NCBI RefSeq assembly: GCF_023715145.1
Contig: NZ_JAMBNP010000005.1
Location: 434,001 to 498,000 of the forward strand
Length of the DNA: 64,000 nt
Reading direction: 5' to 3'
Source: Paenibacillus glycanilyticus
Lineage (GTDB): Bacteria > Bacillota > Bacilli > Paenibacillales > Paenibacillaceae
Shown here: piece by piece, positions 44,601 to 53,869 of the stretch
Position numbering within the stretch: the first letter of the stretch is position 1
How the letters are laid out: each line of letters starts with the position of its first letter
Notes under the pieces: generated by a model
What the model saw: the letters and a program-made list of their open reading frames with translations, nothing else
Database searches by the model: none
What the model was told of the DNA's origin: nothing
Translations under genes and position numbers: made by a program

Positions 44601-45347
44601 AACGGCGCGTGGTCCCTGCAATCCAACGCGAATTATTCCGGCTCGCATGCGCAAGTCACTAACAGCTCCGGCGCTTATGCAGAAGTCTCTTTCACGGGAA
44701 CCAATGCCATACTGGTAGCCGCGACGACGCCGAAAAGCGGCAAGGTGACGGTCATGGTCGACGATGATCCCGGCACGGTGAAGACAATCGATCTGTACAG
44801 CGAGGTCTCGCGCTACCAGGTTTCGGTCTTTGATACGGGTGAATTATCTTATGGTCCGCACACGCTTCGAATCGTGAACGAGCATGCGAAGAACGAAAAA
44901 TCCGGCGGTTACGAAACGACCGTTGATGCCGTCGTTGTCGAGAAACCGGCCGGCGAAAATCTATCAGTCTATCAAGACATGAATCCGTTCGTGAAATATG
45001 CCGGCGTCTGGACGTTGCATTTGTCCTCCAAGAACTCCGGCGGCAGCGCGAAATATACGGACGGCATCGGCAATTCCGCGAAGCTCTCCTTCCAAGGCAC
45101 CAAGGTTACGCTATTGTCTCAAACCGGAGCGAATCGCGGCATGATCGATATTTATATCGACGGCGAAAAGGCAAACGAGCATCCGGTCGACTTGTACAGC
45201 GCGCAGTTCAAATCCAAGGTTCCCGTATTTGAATCCGCCGTTCTGCCGTATGGAAGCCATGAGGTGAGGGTCGTGAATACAGGGGAGAAAAATCAGCAGT
45301 CCTCCGGCCATGTGATCGCAATCGACGCGTTTTACGTCATCAAGTAG
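41670..45347 (+). CDS. Catalytically degenerate S8 subtilase-like exported protein
   Basis: The protein has 1225 residues. Layout: signal peptide 1-30; prodomain about 60-125 (SNRIIVRYKDN...ADPDIK-type); S8 domain about 160-690; a pre-peptidase C-terminal (PPC) beta domain about 715-820; three beta-sandwich repeats about 830-1225, each ending FDAxxV or VDAxxV. In the S8 domain the Asp is kept (D211, AILDTGVDVNHPDL), but the His is Tyr (Y269, DFYGTQIAGILAA), the oxyanion Asn is Asp (D356, SAGDDY) and the Ser is Tyr (Y656, NGAYMAPAFVSG). About 200 residues with a Rossmann-like look (SILLVSDEELPE, DIVIWFTGYGTG, LTAYLNGGGRLMLTGDG) are inserted before the Ser position. The frame is fully open. The start is TTG 41670, with GAAGGAG before it. 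It is a pseudoprotease paralogue of the protein at 49825. Confidence 0.85.
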   Translation: MKRKAAKRSFAIILSALLTLLLFPLTLYAEADMFEGTKSELPVSQVGAPHLDISPDVTASNRIIVRYKDNANRSEIRSATEAERFEPLSRLNMEVLDLAPGADAGSVVARLNANPDVLYAEPDIKIRKHATKPKDASRDSTSIDEGQAAKSAVSTVTPFYPSDPLFPSQWGLHNEGQSIEGSYGSYDVDIDAPEAWGYTKGKQETIVAILDTGVDVNHPDLADNVWRNPDEIPSNGIDDDANGFIDDYYGWNFYQMNNEPYSIYDDDFYGTQIAGILAAKDNGLGITGVAPGIRFMPLKIMGYDGGYVSDALNAIDYAERMGVKIVNISWSTETFSHALKDAIDASDMLFIASAGDDYVNINKDIFPEYPAAYDSDNVLSVAGIDMHGGFRNAYGIKSVDLAAPSDKIITTLPTRDPGIGAEIDNGTYKAIYNELGFEGMWTGDPSVIGSRQDGFNRALNYLGKQDGSSSSILLVSDEELPEQSDLSVLRKYKALLDATDARYDVVKVAPGANGPSLEELKPYDIVIWFTGYGTGSSPDGLPTTLLRNADQTNLTAYLNGGGRLMLTGDGALTNIETSDFVSNVLHLDFVRYDFFRGSGDYSRWRAADGQAGTIYEGGHYDISARVYADYKSNDDSVTHINLKASMDDYDYDNGAYMAPAFVSGVAALVLGQDPTLDAKSVKERVIVAGKHLESLWNPESQDYMNNGRIVDAVRAVSDDDVPGKLLKPLQTDSLDQASGDMQDIYYVHLNAGDTLNLSLTSDAASFALALYNSDLKSVLDWDAQEKVVGYAMMNGAPATISYQADRTGYYYVGVFFTGSSGDYTLGMNTDSVSTKGNYEDTDLAIKFDGPWSEKAAAGYSGGTIKTIDATGSAKFAFTGSMIELTALKNDSMGIADIYVDGVKAASPSLYSKTTQAKQSVFKQSLRYGYHTVEVAWTGKADPAAKRTVHAINVDALVVGDSDAFASVMEESDAAFTFNGAWSLQSNANYSGSHAQVTNSSGAYAEVSFTGTNAILVAATTPKSGKVTVMVDDDPGTVKTIDLYSEVSRYQVSVFDTGELSYGPHTLRIVNEHAKNEKSGGYETTVDAVVVEKPAGENLSVYQDMNPFVKYAGVWTLHLSSKNSGGSAKYTDGIGNSAKLSFQGTKVTLLSQTGANRGMIDIYIDGEKANEHPVDLYSAQFKSKVPVFESAVLPYGSHEVRVVNTGEKNQQSSGHVIAIDAFYVIK

Positions 45348-45424
45348 GTTTTGCGCCGCAAGCGCACTACTACTCTCTTGCTTTTGAACTTGTCTATCAT
45401 TTTGCGGAAATGGGGAACGAACCT

Positions 45425-48400
45425 TTGAAAAACGCACTCCTAAAACATTTGGCTGCTTTCGCTGCCGCCGCCATGCTGCTGACAAACCTGCCTTCGCAGG
45501 CCATGGCCGAAGATCGTGACGTGACCGCTGGCGTAATGAGCGTGCATCCGGAAATCGATTATAAGAAACTGAGGGAAGCGCTTGCCGATACGAAAGCATC
45601 TAGCATGTCAATGCCAATTTTATCGCCGAACCTCAATACGAAATCAGCGAGCGAAGTAAACGTCATTGTACGGTTCAGCAAGGAGCCGATTGCTGTCGGC
45701 AAATATTCAGCCCAGTTGCGCAGACAGGCTTTCTCCGCGCAGGCTGCGACGCAGGCGATTCAACAGGAACAAGCCTCTTTCGTTACTGCCTCTAAGGCGA
45801 AGGGGGTATCCCTGAAGGTGAGTCGCAAGTTCAATACGATCCTGAACGGAATGGAAATCACGGTGCGCGCGGATCAGCTTCCGACGCTGGCGAAGCTGCC
45901 GGGCGTCGTAGGCATTAGCGAAAACCTGACGTATTATCCGCTTGCCGCAGACGGAGGCGGAGCGGCCGTCGCAGCAGAGCCGTCGTACGAGGAAGCGCCG
46001 CTCAAGCAAATCGGAGTCAACAAAGCGTGGGAAGAGGGCTATACGGGCAAAGGCATGAAGGTGGCCGTCTTGGATACGGGCGTTGATTACATGCATCCGG
46101 ATTTGCGTATTGCGGGTGGCTACGATACCTTCTATCAGGACGAGGATCCTTACGAAGAGCCGCCTCTTACGCCTATGCAAGATCCTCTCGGCATCGGATT
46201 CGAAGGCACGCAGCACGGAACGCACGTTTCGGGGACGATCACGGGCCGGGCAAGTAACGCTGGGGCGGCGCAAGTTCAGAAGGGTGTCGCTTATGAAGCG
46301 GATCTTTACGTTTATAAGGTTCTGGGTCGAATTGACGATGGACGGGTAGTAGGGTCCTCGGCCACGATCATCGATGGTCTCGATCGGGCGGTTCGAGCTG
46401 GCGTTGACGTCATCAACATGTCGCTCGGCTCGGACGAGAACAAGAACCCGAATTCGCCGGATTCAATCGCGGTCAACAACGCGGTACTGGCGGGAGTGAC
46501 CGTTGTTGTCGCGAACGGCAACGCCGCGACGCAGGGTCCTTATTATTATTCGATGGGTACGCCGTCGGGAGCTCAGCTCGCCTTCTCCGTCGGCGCGGTT
46601 ACGAGCCCAAGCGATATTCCGATCTATAACGCGATAGTCAAGCATCAAATCTCGGGCGGCGCGCCATCCGAAGCGAAGCCGCTGAAACTTGGCGAATGGA
46701 AGTTAGGCCAAGAAGACTTCGGGACTCTATTCGGAGCAGATCCGATTGAAGCGGTGTACGTCGGCCTCGGCAAAGAATCCGATTATAAGAACGTGAACGC
46801 AGCAGGCAAGATTGCGTTCGTGTCACGCGGCGATATTACGTTCGTCGAAAAAATGGCCAACGCCAAGAATCATGGCGCGCTCGCCGTTATCATGTTCAAC
46901 GGAAACTCAAAGCTTGTCGACGGTCAGTCGGTTCCCGATCTGACCGAGGATCAGGTCGGGCGCAATGGTTTGATCGGCCTTGATTCAGGTCCTGGCGCTG
47001 ACAGCATTCCGACGTTTGACATGTCCGGTGTTGAAGGCCGATCGATCGCGCGTCAACTCGGCACGGGCAAGACGCTCAACTTCACTTTCGAAGCTTTTCA
47101 GAAGCAGAGAAACGAAGGCGACCATATGGCCGATTTCAGCTCCCGCGGGCCGAACTCGGACGGCAATTACGGCATCAAGCCGGATCTTGTGGCGCCTGGC
47201 GTCAATGTTTACTCGACTTGGCCAATGTACGGCAAAGTTAACCCGGGTGCAGATTACAGCAAAGCTTATATGCGCGAATCGGGAACGAGCATGGCCACGC
47301 CTCACGTAGCGGGACTCGCGCTTCTCGTGAAAGAGGCGCATCCGGATTGGGGTCCCCTCGATATCCGCGCCGCGCTGGACAATACGTCCGAAGGCATTCT
47401 CGACGAGTCGGGAACGCGTTATGACGTGTATTCCCAAGGCACTGGCCGGGCGAACGTAGCTGGCGCGATCGCGACGCCCGCATTGTTGAAATCGATGGAT
47501 CCCATTACGGTCTACGACAGCTATATGAACGCGACCCACATGGCAAGCGAGGCGGGCAGCGTCAGCTTCGGCATGATCGACGCCGGAATGGCGGCATCGA
47601 AGCCGCTGGAACTGGAGAACAAGTCGGATGAGGCGCTGGCCTATAAGGCCAAAGTGGAGATGCATCCGCTGGTCACTTCGGATCCGGATCCGCTTCGAGC
47701 CGTACCGACCCCGGACGTGACCAAAGTCGACATGACCTTGGAAGGTGTGGGCGGCGACGGAACGATCATGGTCGGTCCTTATGGGGCTACGGACTTTACT
47801 CTAACGGCTAAAGCGTTGGCAGATGCGGCGGATGGCGTTTATGAAGGGGAAGTGGTCCTGGAAAGCGAAGGATTGCCGAATCTCCGCCTGCCGTTCGTCA
47901 TTCACGTCGGCGAGGATTCCGACCCGACGGAATGGGGCGTATCCGACATGAGGACGTCGGATGTCATTGCTGCTCCAGACCACCCTATCGATGTGTCGGC
48001 GAAGCTTAACGCTAAAGACATGCAGCAAGTATTGCTCGTCGCCTTGCCGTTTGATCCGAACGGATTGGAGTGCATGGTGTCCAGCATGTACGATGAAGAG
48101 CTTGCGCCGATTGCACCGGGACCAATCAAGTTTGAGCAGATCGATGGCAGCTGCTGGGGTTTCCCCGAGTATGACGACGAAGGAAATTATAATCTGGAGC
48201 AGCTGGACGGAATGTATGAGCTTGCCATTATTGCGCAGCATATCGACAAAGTAACGGGCGAAGCCGATTTTGAGCACATGTCAATCGCTTACTCGACTAT
48301 GAAGTTCAGTAAGTCGAATATCGGCGATCCCGGTGACGGCGACCCCGGTGACGGCGATCCCGGTGACGGCGATCCCGGTGACGGCGACCCGGGTACCGGC

Positions 48401-49705
48401 AATCCGGGTACTGGCAATCCAGGTACCGGCAATCCGGGTACTGGCAATCCGGGCAATGGAGGTACAACGGGCAGTGAGGGAGATACGCCGCCGGCAAGCG
48501 TTATCGCGCCGACCGTTGTTGAAGATGGGCAAACGGTGGCAGCCGCCAAGACAGCCTCCGCTCTCCAAGGCGATCGGCTAATCGCGACCGTGACGGACGA
48601 GGCGCTACAGCAGGCGCTCGCTGCCGCGAAATCCTCTCCGGTAGCTATCTCGCTGAGTGCGTCAGACAAGGATGCGGCGGAAGCGCAGCTTCAACTGACG
48701 CCTGCGCAAGTCGACTTGCTGCGCAAAGCGCCTGCGAACAGCTCGATCATCTTCACATGGAACGAATCATCGTCCGTTGCTTTCCCGTTGTCGGCGCTCG
48801 CCGGCGCTTCCGAAGGCGCGGCATTGAACATTCAAATCGCGAAGAACAGGGAAGCTAAGGCCATATTCCAAGCTGCATATCCGGAAGCTACTCTTTTGGG
48901 AGACGCTTACGCGTTTGAGGCGGAATTCGCAGTAAACGGCAAGTTGACGCCGGTATCCTTCCAGCCGGAACAGTCGTTCAAGCGTTCCTTCGTAATCGGG
49001 CAAAGTGCGGATATCTCTTCAGCTGGCGCATTGTATGAAGAAGACGGCATGGTCAGTCCTGCAGCCGCGAAGGTCAAAACGGTTGGCAGCACGGCGATCA
49101 TGACGGTCGACCGTCCGGGCATGTCGACTTATGCAGCGGCAAAACGCCATGTTGCATTTAACGATATCGACAAATCCTGGGCAAAGAGCCAAATTCAATC
49201 GTTGGCCGACATGTTCCTGCTGAACGGCACGAAGGCGGGACAATTCGAGCCGAAGGCGAATGTCACGCGAGCTCAATTCGCGTCCATGCTCGTTCGTGGA
49301 CTTGGCTTGCAGCGGACAACGGAGCCGGCACCGTTCGGCGACGTGACGCCGAAAGATTGGTTTGCCAAGGACGTCGCCGCGGCGTACGAGGCGGGTCTCG
49401 TCGAAGGCGCGGACGGTAACTTCCGTCCTAACGCCCAAATCAGCCGTCAAGATCTGACGGTTATGCTGGCCAGAGCGGCCGAGCTCCTCAAGCTTACCAA
49501 AGTGTCCGGTACGCATAAGCCTTATGAGGACGCGGCGCGGATCAGCCCGTACGCACAATCCAGCGTACAGAAGGTAAGCGACCTCGGTCTAATGGAGGGG
49601 TATGCAACGAAGAATGGCATCGCGTTTGATCCGCTCGGCGCGACAAGCCGCGAAGCCGTAGCGAAGGTGCTTCACAACTTGTTGACAGCCGCTGGTTTAA
49701 TTTAA
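45425..49705 (+). CDS. SLH-anchored cell-wall S8 subtilase with PA domain
   Basis: This protein has 1426 residues counted from TTG 45425. Layout: signal peptide 1-28; inhibitor-I9-type prodomain about 55-175; S8 domain from about 190 with an inserted protease-associated (PA) domain about 405-550; Fn3-like and beta domains to about 955; a Gly-Pro-Asp linker about 965-1020; a beta domain; and three SLH repeats from about 1235 (FNDIDKSWAKSQIQSLAD, FGDVTPKDWFAKDV, YEDAARISPYAQSSV) that bind wall polymer. Catalytic residues D217, H264 and S622 (GTSMATPHVAG) and oxyanion N366 are present. It resembles vpr/C5a-peptidase-type subtilases. ATG 45410 is in frame, but TTG 45425 matches the TTG-AAA starts of both neighbours. 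It lies 77 bases after the first subtilase and 119 before the third. Confidence 0.87.
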   Translation: MKNALLKHLAAFAAAAMLLTNLPSQAMAEDRDVTAGVMSVHPEIDYKKLREALADTKASSMSMPILSPNLNTKSASEVNVIVRFSKEPIAVGKYSAQLRRQAFSAQAATQAIQQEQASFVTASKAKGVSLKVSRKFNTILNGMEITVRADQLPTLAKLPGVVGISENLTYYPLAADGGGAAVAAEPSYEEAPLKQIGVNKAWEEGYTGKGMKVAVLDTGVDYMHPDLRIAGGYDTFYQDEDPYEEPPLTPMQDPLGIGFEGTQHGTHVSGTITGRASNAGAAQVQKGVAYEADLYVYKVLGRIDDGRVVGSSATIIDGLDRAVRAGVDVINMSLGSDENKNPNSPDSIAVNNAVLAGVTVVVANGNAATQGPYYYSMGTPSGAQLAFSVGAVTSPSDIPIYNAIVKHQISGGAPSEAKPLKLGEWKLGQEDFGTLFGADPIEAVYVGLGKESDYKNVNAAGKIAFVSRGDITFVEKMANAKNHGALAVIMFNGNSKLVDGQSVPDLTEDQVGRNGLIGLDSGPGADSIPTFDMSGVEGRSIARQLGTGKTLNFTFEAFQKQRNEGDHMADFSSRGPNSDGNYGIKPDLVAPGVNVYSTWPMYGKVNPGADYSKAYMRESGTSMATPHVAGLALLVKEAHPDWGPLDIRAALDNTSEGILDESGTRYDVYSQGTGRANVAGAIATPALLKSMDPITVYDSYMNATHMASEAGSVSFGMIDAGMAASKPLELENKSDEALAYKAKVEMHPLVTSDPDPLRAVPTPDVTKVDMTLEGVGGDGTIMVGPYGATDFTLTAKALADAADGVYEGEVVLESEGLPNLRLPFVIHVGEDSDPTEWGVSDMRTSDVIAAPDHPIDVSAKLNAKDMQQVLLVALPFDPNGLECMVSSMYDEELAPIAPGPIKFEQIDGSCWGFPEYDDEGNYNLEQLDGMYELAIIAQHIDKVTGEADFEHMSIAYSTMKFSKSNIGDPGDGDPGDGDPGDGDPGDGDPGTGNPGTGNPGTGNPGTGNPGNGGTTGSEGDTPPASVIAPTVVEDGQTVAAAKTASALQGDRLIATVTDEALQQALAAAKSSPVAISLSASDKDAAEAQLQLTPAQVDLLRKAPANSSIIFTWNESSSVAFPLSALAGASEGAALNIQIAKNREAKAIFQAAYPEATLLGDAYAFEAEFAVNGKLTPVSFQPEQSFKRSFVIGQSADISSAGALYEEDGMVSPAAAKVKTVGSTAIMTVDRPGMSTYAAAKRHVAFNDIDKSWAKSQIQSLADMFLLNGTKAGQFEPKANVTRAQFASMLVRGLGLQRTTEPAPFGDVTPKDWFAKDVAAAYEAGLVEGADGNFRPNAQISRQDLTVMLARAAELLKLTKVSGTHKPYEDAARISPYAQSSVQKVSDLGLMEGYATKNGIAFDPLGATSREAVAKVLHNLLTAAGLI
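48322..48465 (+). repeat. 15-bp tandem repeat encoding a Gly-Asp-Pro linker
   Basis: The unit GGCGATCCCGGTGAC is repeated about four times and then changes to GGCAATCCGGGTACT-type units, about four more. In protein this is DPGDG repeats followed by NPGTG repeats, a flexible spacer between the protease body and the SLH anchor. Copy number probably varies between strains. Confidence 0.85.
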
Positions 49706-49741
49706 TTGTCATTTGGGATTGCACGCAAGAATGGGGAGGAG

Positions 49742-49768
49742 AAGGGAAGCGAAGGATCTGCTTCCCTT
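49742..49768 (+). terminator. Perfect hairpin without T-run between subtilase genes 2 and 3
   Basis: AAGGGAAGC pairs with GCTTCCCTT across a 9-base loop, but the following bases (ACTCGG) are not T-rich. It may be a processing or pausing structure rather than a true terminator. Confidence 0.35.
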
Positions 49769-49824
49769 ACTCGGCTCAAAGCTTGTAGGCGCAATATTAT
49801 CTATGACAGAAGGAGCCCAAAACC

Positions 49825-52800
49825 TTGAAAAGACATAGAAGCAAACAAGTGCTTGCCGCGGCGCTTTCATTGGCGACGGCGTTCGGTCTGACGGTTACGA
49901 GTTTCGCTGCTGGTGCGGGAGCGGCGGTCGATCAGGAGCCGGTGAAGCAAACAACCCTAAACCAAATGCGAAAAAGCCAATGGCCTCCGACTGCTTCGAT
50001 TCCTGTCATTACGGACAGCTTGTCGTCGGACGACGGCATCGTGCCGCAGACGGTGTTTTCGATTCCAGTGACCGAGCAGGACAAATTTCTAACCAGCCTC
50101 CGAAAACAGCGGGAAGCGACGGCAACTGAAGAACGAAGCCGGATTATCGTCAAATTCAAGCAAGGTGCGGCCGACGCGACGTACCGCTCCGAATTCGCCG
50201 CGACCTCGGAAGCTCGGATGCTTCCGGGCACGGATCTGATGGTGTTGGAAACGATGCCCGCCAACGCAACAACTATTTTAGCCGAGCTGAAGGACGATCC
50301 GAATGTGGAATTTGCGGAGCTGGACGTCAAGGTCCGTATGGCCTCCGTGCCGAACGATCCTTTGTTCCCCAACCAATGGGGACTTCACAACGTTGGACAA
50401 ATCATAGACGGACCGATTAAAGGTTTGCCCGGCTTTGATATAAACGTCATGAAGGCGTGGGAAATGGGGCATGACGGCAACGATGTTGTTGTTGCTGTTC
50501 TGGATACGGGCATTGACATTTCTCATCCCGATCTGAAAGCCAACATTTGGCGAAACGCGGGAGAAATTCCGAATAACGGCATGGATGATGACGGGGACGG
50601 TTACGCGGATGACGTGAACGGTTGGGACTTCTATAACGACGATCGGACGGTCTTTGACGCGAGTCAAGGGGATTTCCACGGCACAGCGGTGGCCGGCGTC
50701 ATCGCAGCATCGGCTAATAACGGCGTCGGGATTTCGGGTGTCGCTCCAAACGTGCAGGTTTTACCGCTGAAGGTACTCGGTCCGGACGGAACGGGATACG
50801 CTTCCGATGTCATTCGCGCCATTCACTATGCAGACCGCGCGGGAGCACGCATTGCGAACATGAGCTGGACGACGGATACGTACAGCAGAGCGCTCGAGGA
50901 TGCGATCAAAGCTTCCTCGATGCTATTCACCGTCTCTGCGGGGAATGAGGTAAAGGAAGATAATACCTTAAAAGCGCCGAAAAACCTGGACGAATACCCT
51001 GTATATCCGGCATCGTATGACAGTCCGAATCTCGTATCGGTCGCTTCGGTAGGCGCGGATGGATCTTTTGCCTATTTCAGCAACTACGGACAAAAGACGG
51101 TAGACTTGGCTGCTCCGGGCTTCGCGGTGCTTAGTACGGTTCCGAGCCGGAATATCGGACTTGGTGCACAGATCGATAACGGTACGTTTAAGGCGGTTTA
51201 TAACGTTATCGGGTTCGAAGCCATGCAAATCGTTGAACAGCGGCGAGAGGCTTTCAACAACGCGATGCAATTTCTAAGCAACACCGACGGCGAGAAGCCG
51301 TCCGTGCTGCTTGTGCAGGACGATATGCATGACATCGGCAATCCGGACACGCTCCCGGTTTATGCCAATCTGCTGGAAGACGCCGGTTATGAGTATGACG
51401 TGGAGACGGTGCCGATGGGAGCTAACGGCCCGGCACTCGACAAGCTGACGGACTATGAAGCGGTGATCTGGTTTACGGGCTTTGGCAATTCGTCCCTCGA
51501 AGAGGCTGATGTCGAGAACATGACCGCCTATTTAAATGGCGGCGGCCATCTGCTTTTGACCGGTCCCGGCTCATTATTCCGATTGGCAGATTCGCCGTTT
51601 GTGCGCGATACGCTGCATTTGGACTTCGTTCGTTTTGAGGATAGCGAAAACGAAAGCTGGGGCTTTGCATCCGGCGTTGCCGGCACGATCTATGATGGCG
51701 CTAATTACAGTCTGAAGGATCAAGGCATCTTCAGCGACGTAGAAACAAACGACGCTGCTGTCGCTAGAATCAACCTGGAAATTCCGGTGGAGGATTATGG
51801 CAAGAGCACGGGAACGTCTATTTCCGCTCCGTATGCCGCGGGAGTCGCCGCGCTGCTGCTTGGTCAAGATCCGGCTCAGGATGCGGCTACCGTCAGAACG
51901 CGTCTCTTGCTTAGCGGCAAACCGCTCGATTCGTTGAAAGGCAAAACTTCGAACGGCAAAATGCTAGATGCCTTCGGTGCGCTGAGTGACGACGAACTGC
52001 CGGGCAGGTCGCTTGAAGGCGGGAGCCTGTCAGGCAAATTGGATTTAACCGAGAATTGGGATGATGTCTATTTCGTCCATCTGCTTCAAGGCGATACGCT
52101 GTCGTTAACGCTGACGGGGAGCGCGGAGTCGGATTTTGACCTTTACCTATATGATAATTCCGCCAAGACGATTCAATCCAGCGTTGGAATGGTTGCGCAT
52201 TCGGAGACGGAGGGCAGCTCGGGAGAATCCATTGTCTACCGGGCTCTCGAGACGGGCTATTACTTTGTAAACGTGCACGCATTCGAAGGGGCCGGGACCT
52301 ACAAGCTCAACGCTACCCTTGACCGCACGTCGACGCATGGCGAAGGCGTCTATGAGAATAACGATCCGGCGCTTGAGTACGTCGGCAAATGGTCTACGGT
52401 TTCCGACGCAGGCTATTCGAACGGCACGCTCAAACGCTTGGATGCCGCTGGCAGCGTAAGCTTTGCGTTCTATGGCGGTGAAGTGGCTTGGCTGGGCATG
52501 AAAGGACCGGATCAAGGCATCGCGGACGTCTTCATCGACGGCGTGAAGGTAGCCTCCCCGTCCTTATTCAACAAGTGGAAACAATTGAACCAAGTTATTT
52601 GGAAGCAATCCGTGCCGAAAGGCCCTCATACGCTGACGATCAAATGGACGGGAATGAAGGATTCGTTATCGACCGGTACGTCCATTAACGTCGACGCCAT
52701 TCAGGTGGCCGTTCCATCTGAAGCGTATACGGTCCGGCTAGAGGAGAATGATCTGGATTTCGAATTCAAGGGCAGTTGGAAGAAGCGGTCGGACGCGGAG

Positions 52801-53547
52801 TTCTCGAATGGGCATGCCATGGAGTCGAATACAGTCGGTGACGAAGCCGTGCTTTCTTTTACCGGGACGAGAGCCGTATTGTTGTCTAAACAAATAGCAA
52901 GCGAAAATCCGATGATTGCCGTAACCGTCGATGATCGTCCCGAGTCGGAAGTCATTATCAATTTGAATGCGGTTAAGGATGCCTATCAGGCTGCGGTCTT
53001 CGATACGGGCAAGCTGCCAAACGGGAAGCATTCCATACGGATCATCAACGTGACGGAAGTTGTCTCAATCGGGAAAAAGCCGGTCATCGTCGACACTCTG
53101 ATCGTGACGAAGGCGACGAAGGAGGAAGCGGTCAATACGAGTACAACATCCATTGAAGACACGAACGCTTCTGTCAAATTCGAAGGATTGTGGCAGACGA
53201 ATCTGTCGCCTCGCAACAGCGGCAATAGCGCCAGGTATTCGAACCAAACGAATAGCTCGGTAGAGGTAAAGCTGCGAGGTACCAAGATCATTATAATAGG
53301 GACCAAAGGACCGGATCGTGGCAAAGCTGACATTTATGTAGACGGCGAGCTCGTGACGCCGAGCCATATCGATTTGTACAGTCCGTCCTACGAATTCCAG
53401 TCTCGCTTGTTCGAGCTGCCCGATTTGGGCAGCAAGCAGCACACGATCAAAATCGTCAACGTTGGCGATAAAAACCCGAAATCATCGGGCTATTACATTT
53501 CCTTCGACGCGATTAAGGTCATTGGCGATCAATTTGATCTGGATTGA
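49825..53547 (+). CDS. Exported S8 subtilase with PPC and three beta-sandwich repeats (active paralogue)
   Basis: The 1240-residue protein has the same plan as the protein at 41670: signal peptide about 1-29, prodomain about 105-170 (SRIIVKFKQGAAD), S8 domain from about 180, PPC domain about 735-830, and three beta-sandwich repeats to the end. All catalytic residues are present: D227 (VLDTGIDISHPDL), H285 (DFHGTAVAGVIAA), N374 (SAGNE) and S665 (GTSISAPYAAG). The Rossmann-like insert between N374 and S665 is shared (SVLLVQDDMHD, EAVIWFTGFGNSS, TAYLNGGGHLLLTG). No SLH repeat is present, so it is released or held by its repeats. The start is TTG 49825 with GAAGGAGC before it, the same leader string as at 41670. 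Confidence 0.88.
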   Translation: MKRHRSKQVLAAALSLATAFGLTVTSFAAGAGAAVDQEPVKQTTLNQMRKSQWPPTASIPVITDSLSSDDGIVPQTVFSIPVTEQDKFLTSLRKQREATATEERSRIIVKFKQGAADATYRSEFAATSEARMLPGTDLMVLETMPANATTILAELKDDPNVEFAELDVKVRMASVPNDPLFPNQWGLHNVGQIIDGPIKGLPGFDINVMKAWEMGHDGNDVVVAVLDTGIDISHPDLKANIWRNAGEIPNNGMDDDGDGYADDVNGWDFYNDDRTVFDASQGDFHGTAVAGVIAASANNGVGISGVAPNVQVLPLKVLGPDGTGYASDVIRAIHYADRAGARIANMSWTTDTYSRALEDAIKASSMLFTVSAGNEVKEDNTLKAPKNLDEYPVYPASYDSPNLVSVASVGADGSFAYFSNYGQKTVDLAAPGFAVLSTVPSRNIGLGAQIDNGTFKAVYNVIGFEAMQIVEQRREAFNNAMQFLSNTDGEKPSVLLVQDDMHDIGNPDTLPVYANLLEDAGYEYDVETVPMGANGPALDKLTDYEAVIWFTGFGNSSLEEADVENMTAYLNGGGHLLLTGPGSLFRLADSPFVRDTLHLDFVRFEDSENESWGFASGVAGTIYDGANYSLKDQGIFSDVETNDAAVARINLEIPVEDYGKSTGTSISAPYAAGVAALLLGQDPAQDAATVRTRLLLSGKPLDSLKGKTSNGKMLDAFGALSDDELPGRSLEGGSLSGKLDLTENWDDVYFVHLLQGDTLSLTLTGSAESDFDLYLYDNSAKTIQSSVGMVAHSETEGSSGESIVYRALETGYYFVNVHAFEGAGTYKLNATLDRTSTHGEGVYENNDPALEYVGKWSTVSDAGYSNGTLKRLDAAGSVSFAFYGGEVAWLGMKGPDQGIADVFIDGVKVASPSLFNKWKQLNQVIWKQSVPKGPHTLTIKWTGMKDSLSTGTSINVDAIQVAVPSEAYTVRLEENDLDFEFKGSWKKRSDAEFSNGHAMESNTVGDEAVLSFTGTRAVLLSKQIASENPMIAVTVDDRPESEVIINLNAVKDAYQAAVFDTGKLPNGKHSIRIINVTEVVSIGKKPVIVDTLIVTKATKEEAVNTSTTSIEDTNASVKFEGLWQTNLSPRNSGNSARYSNQTNSSVEVKLRGTKIIIIGTKGPDRGKADIYVDGELVTPSHIDLYSPSYEFQSRLFELPDLGSKQHTIKIVNVGDKNPKSSGYYISFDAIKVIGDQFDLD

Positions 53548-53637
53548 AACGGTTAAATTAGGTGTAAGCATAAATAGAAGGAATAGACTCATGAGCAAGT
53601 GGGATCTTTATAAAAACGATTAAGACAATTCGCGAAA

Positions 53638-53679
53638 AGCCCAGCAGGATCGGTTTTTGATCTGCTGGGCTCTTTTTTA
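53638..53679 (+). terminator. Terminator closing the subtilase cluster
   Basis: AGCCCAGCAG-gatc pairs with gat-CTGCTGGGCT, then TTTTTT. The rest of the gap between 53548 and 53869 contains only this and the next hairpin. Confidence 0.8.
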
Positions 53680-53785
53680 TATATTGCCGTAATGTAACAT
53701 CACTTATATATAATCCTCCTCAACAGGTTCGAGCTGCTATCACCTATATATGACTGAATGTGGTTCAAGTGCCTGGATAATAAAC

Positions 53786-53828
53786 GGGGTGTCCCATAAG
53801 TCATGAAAATGACGATAGGACACCCCTG
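53786..53828 (-). terminator. Terminator after the SDR gene
   Basis: GGGGTGTCC with GTCAT pairs with ATGAC and GGACACCCC, a long two-part stem. The minus-strand T-run is short. Confidence 0.6.
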
Positions 53829-53869
53829 TATATCTCTTCCCATCCTTATTGCTCAAATGAACACCCTTC

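Noticed and set aside
48289..48669. Minus-strand frames across the linker repeat
   Set aside because: They are low-complexity translations of the 15-bp repeat.
45707..49558. Many long minus-strand frames opposite the subtilase genes
   Set aside because: High-GC antisense frames without ribosome sites; the plus-strand proteins have signal peptides, catalytic motifs and SLH repeats.
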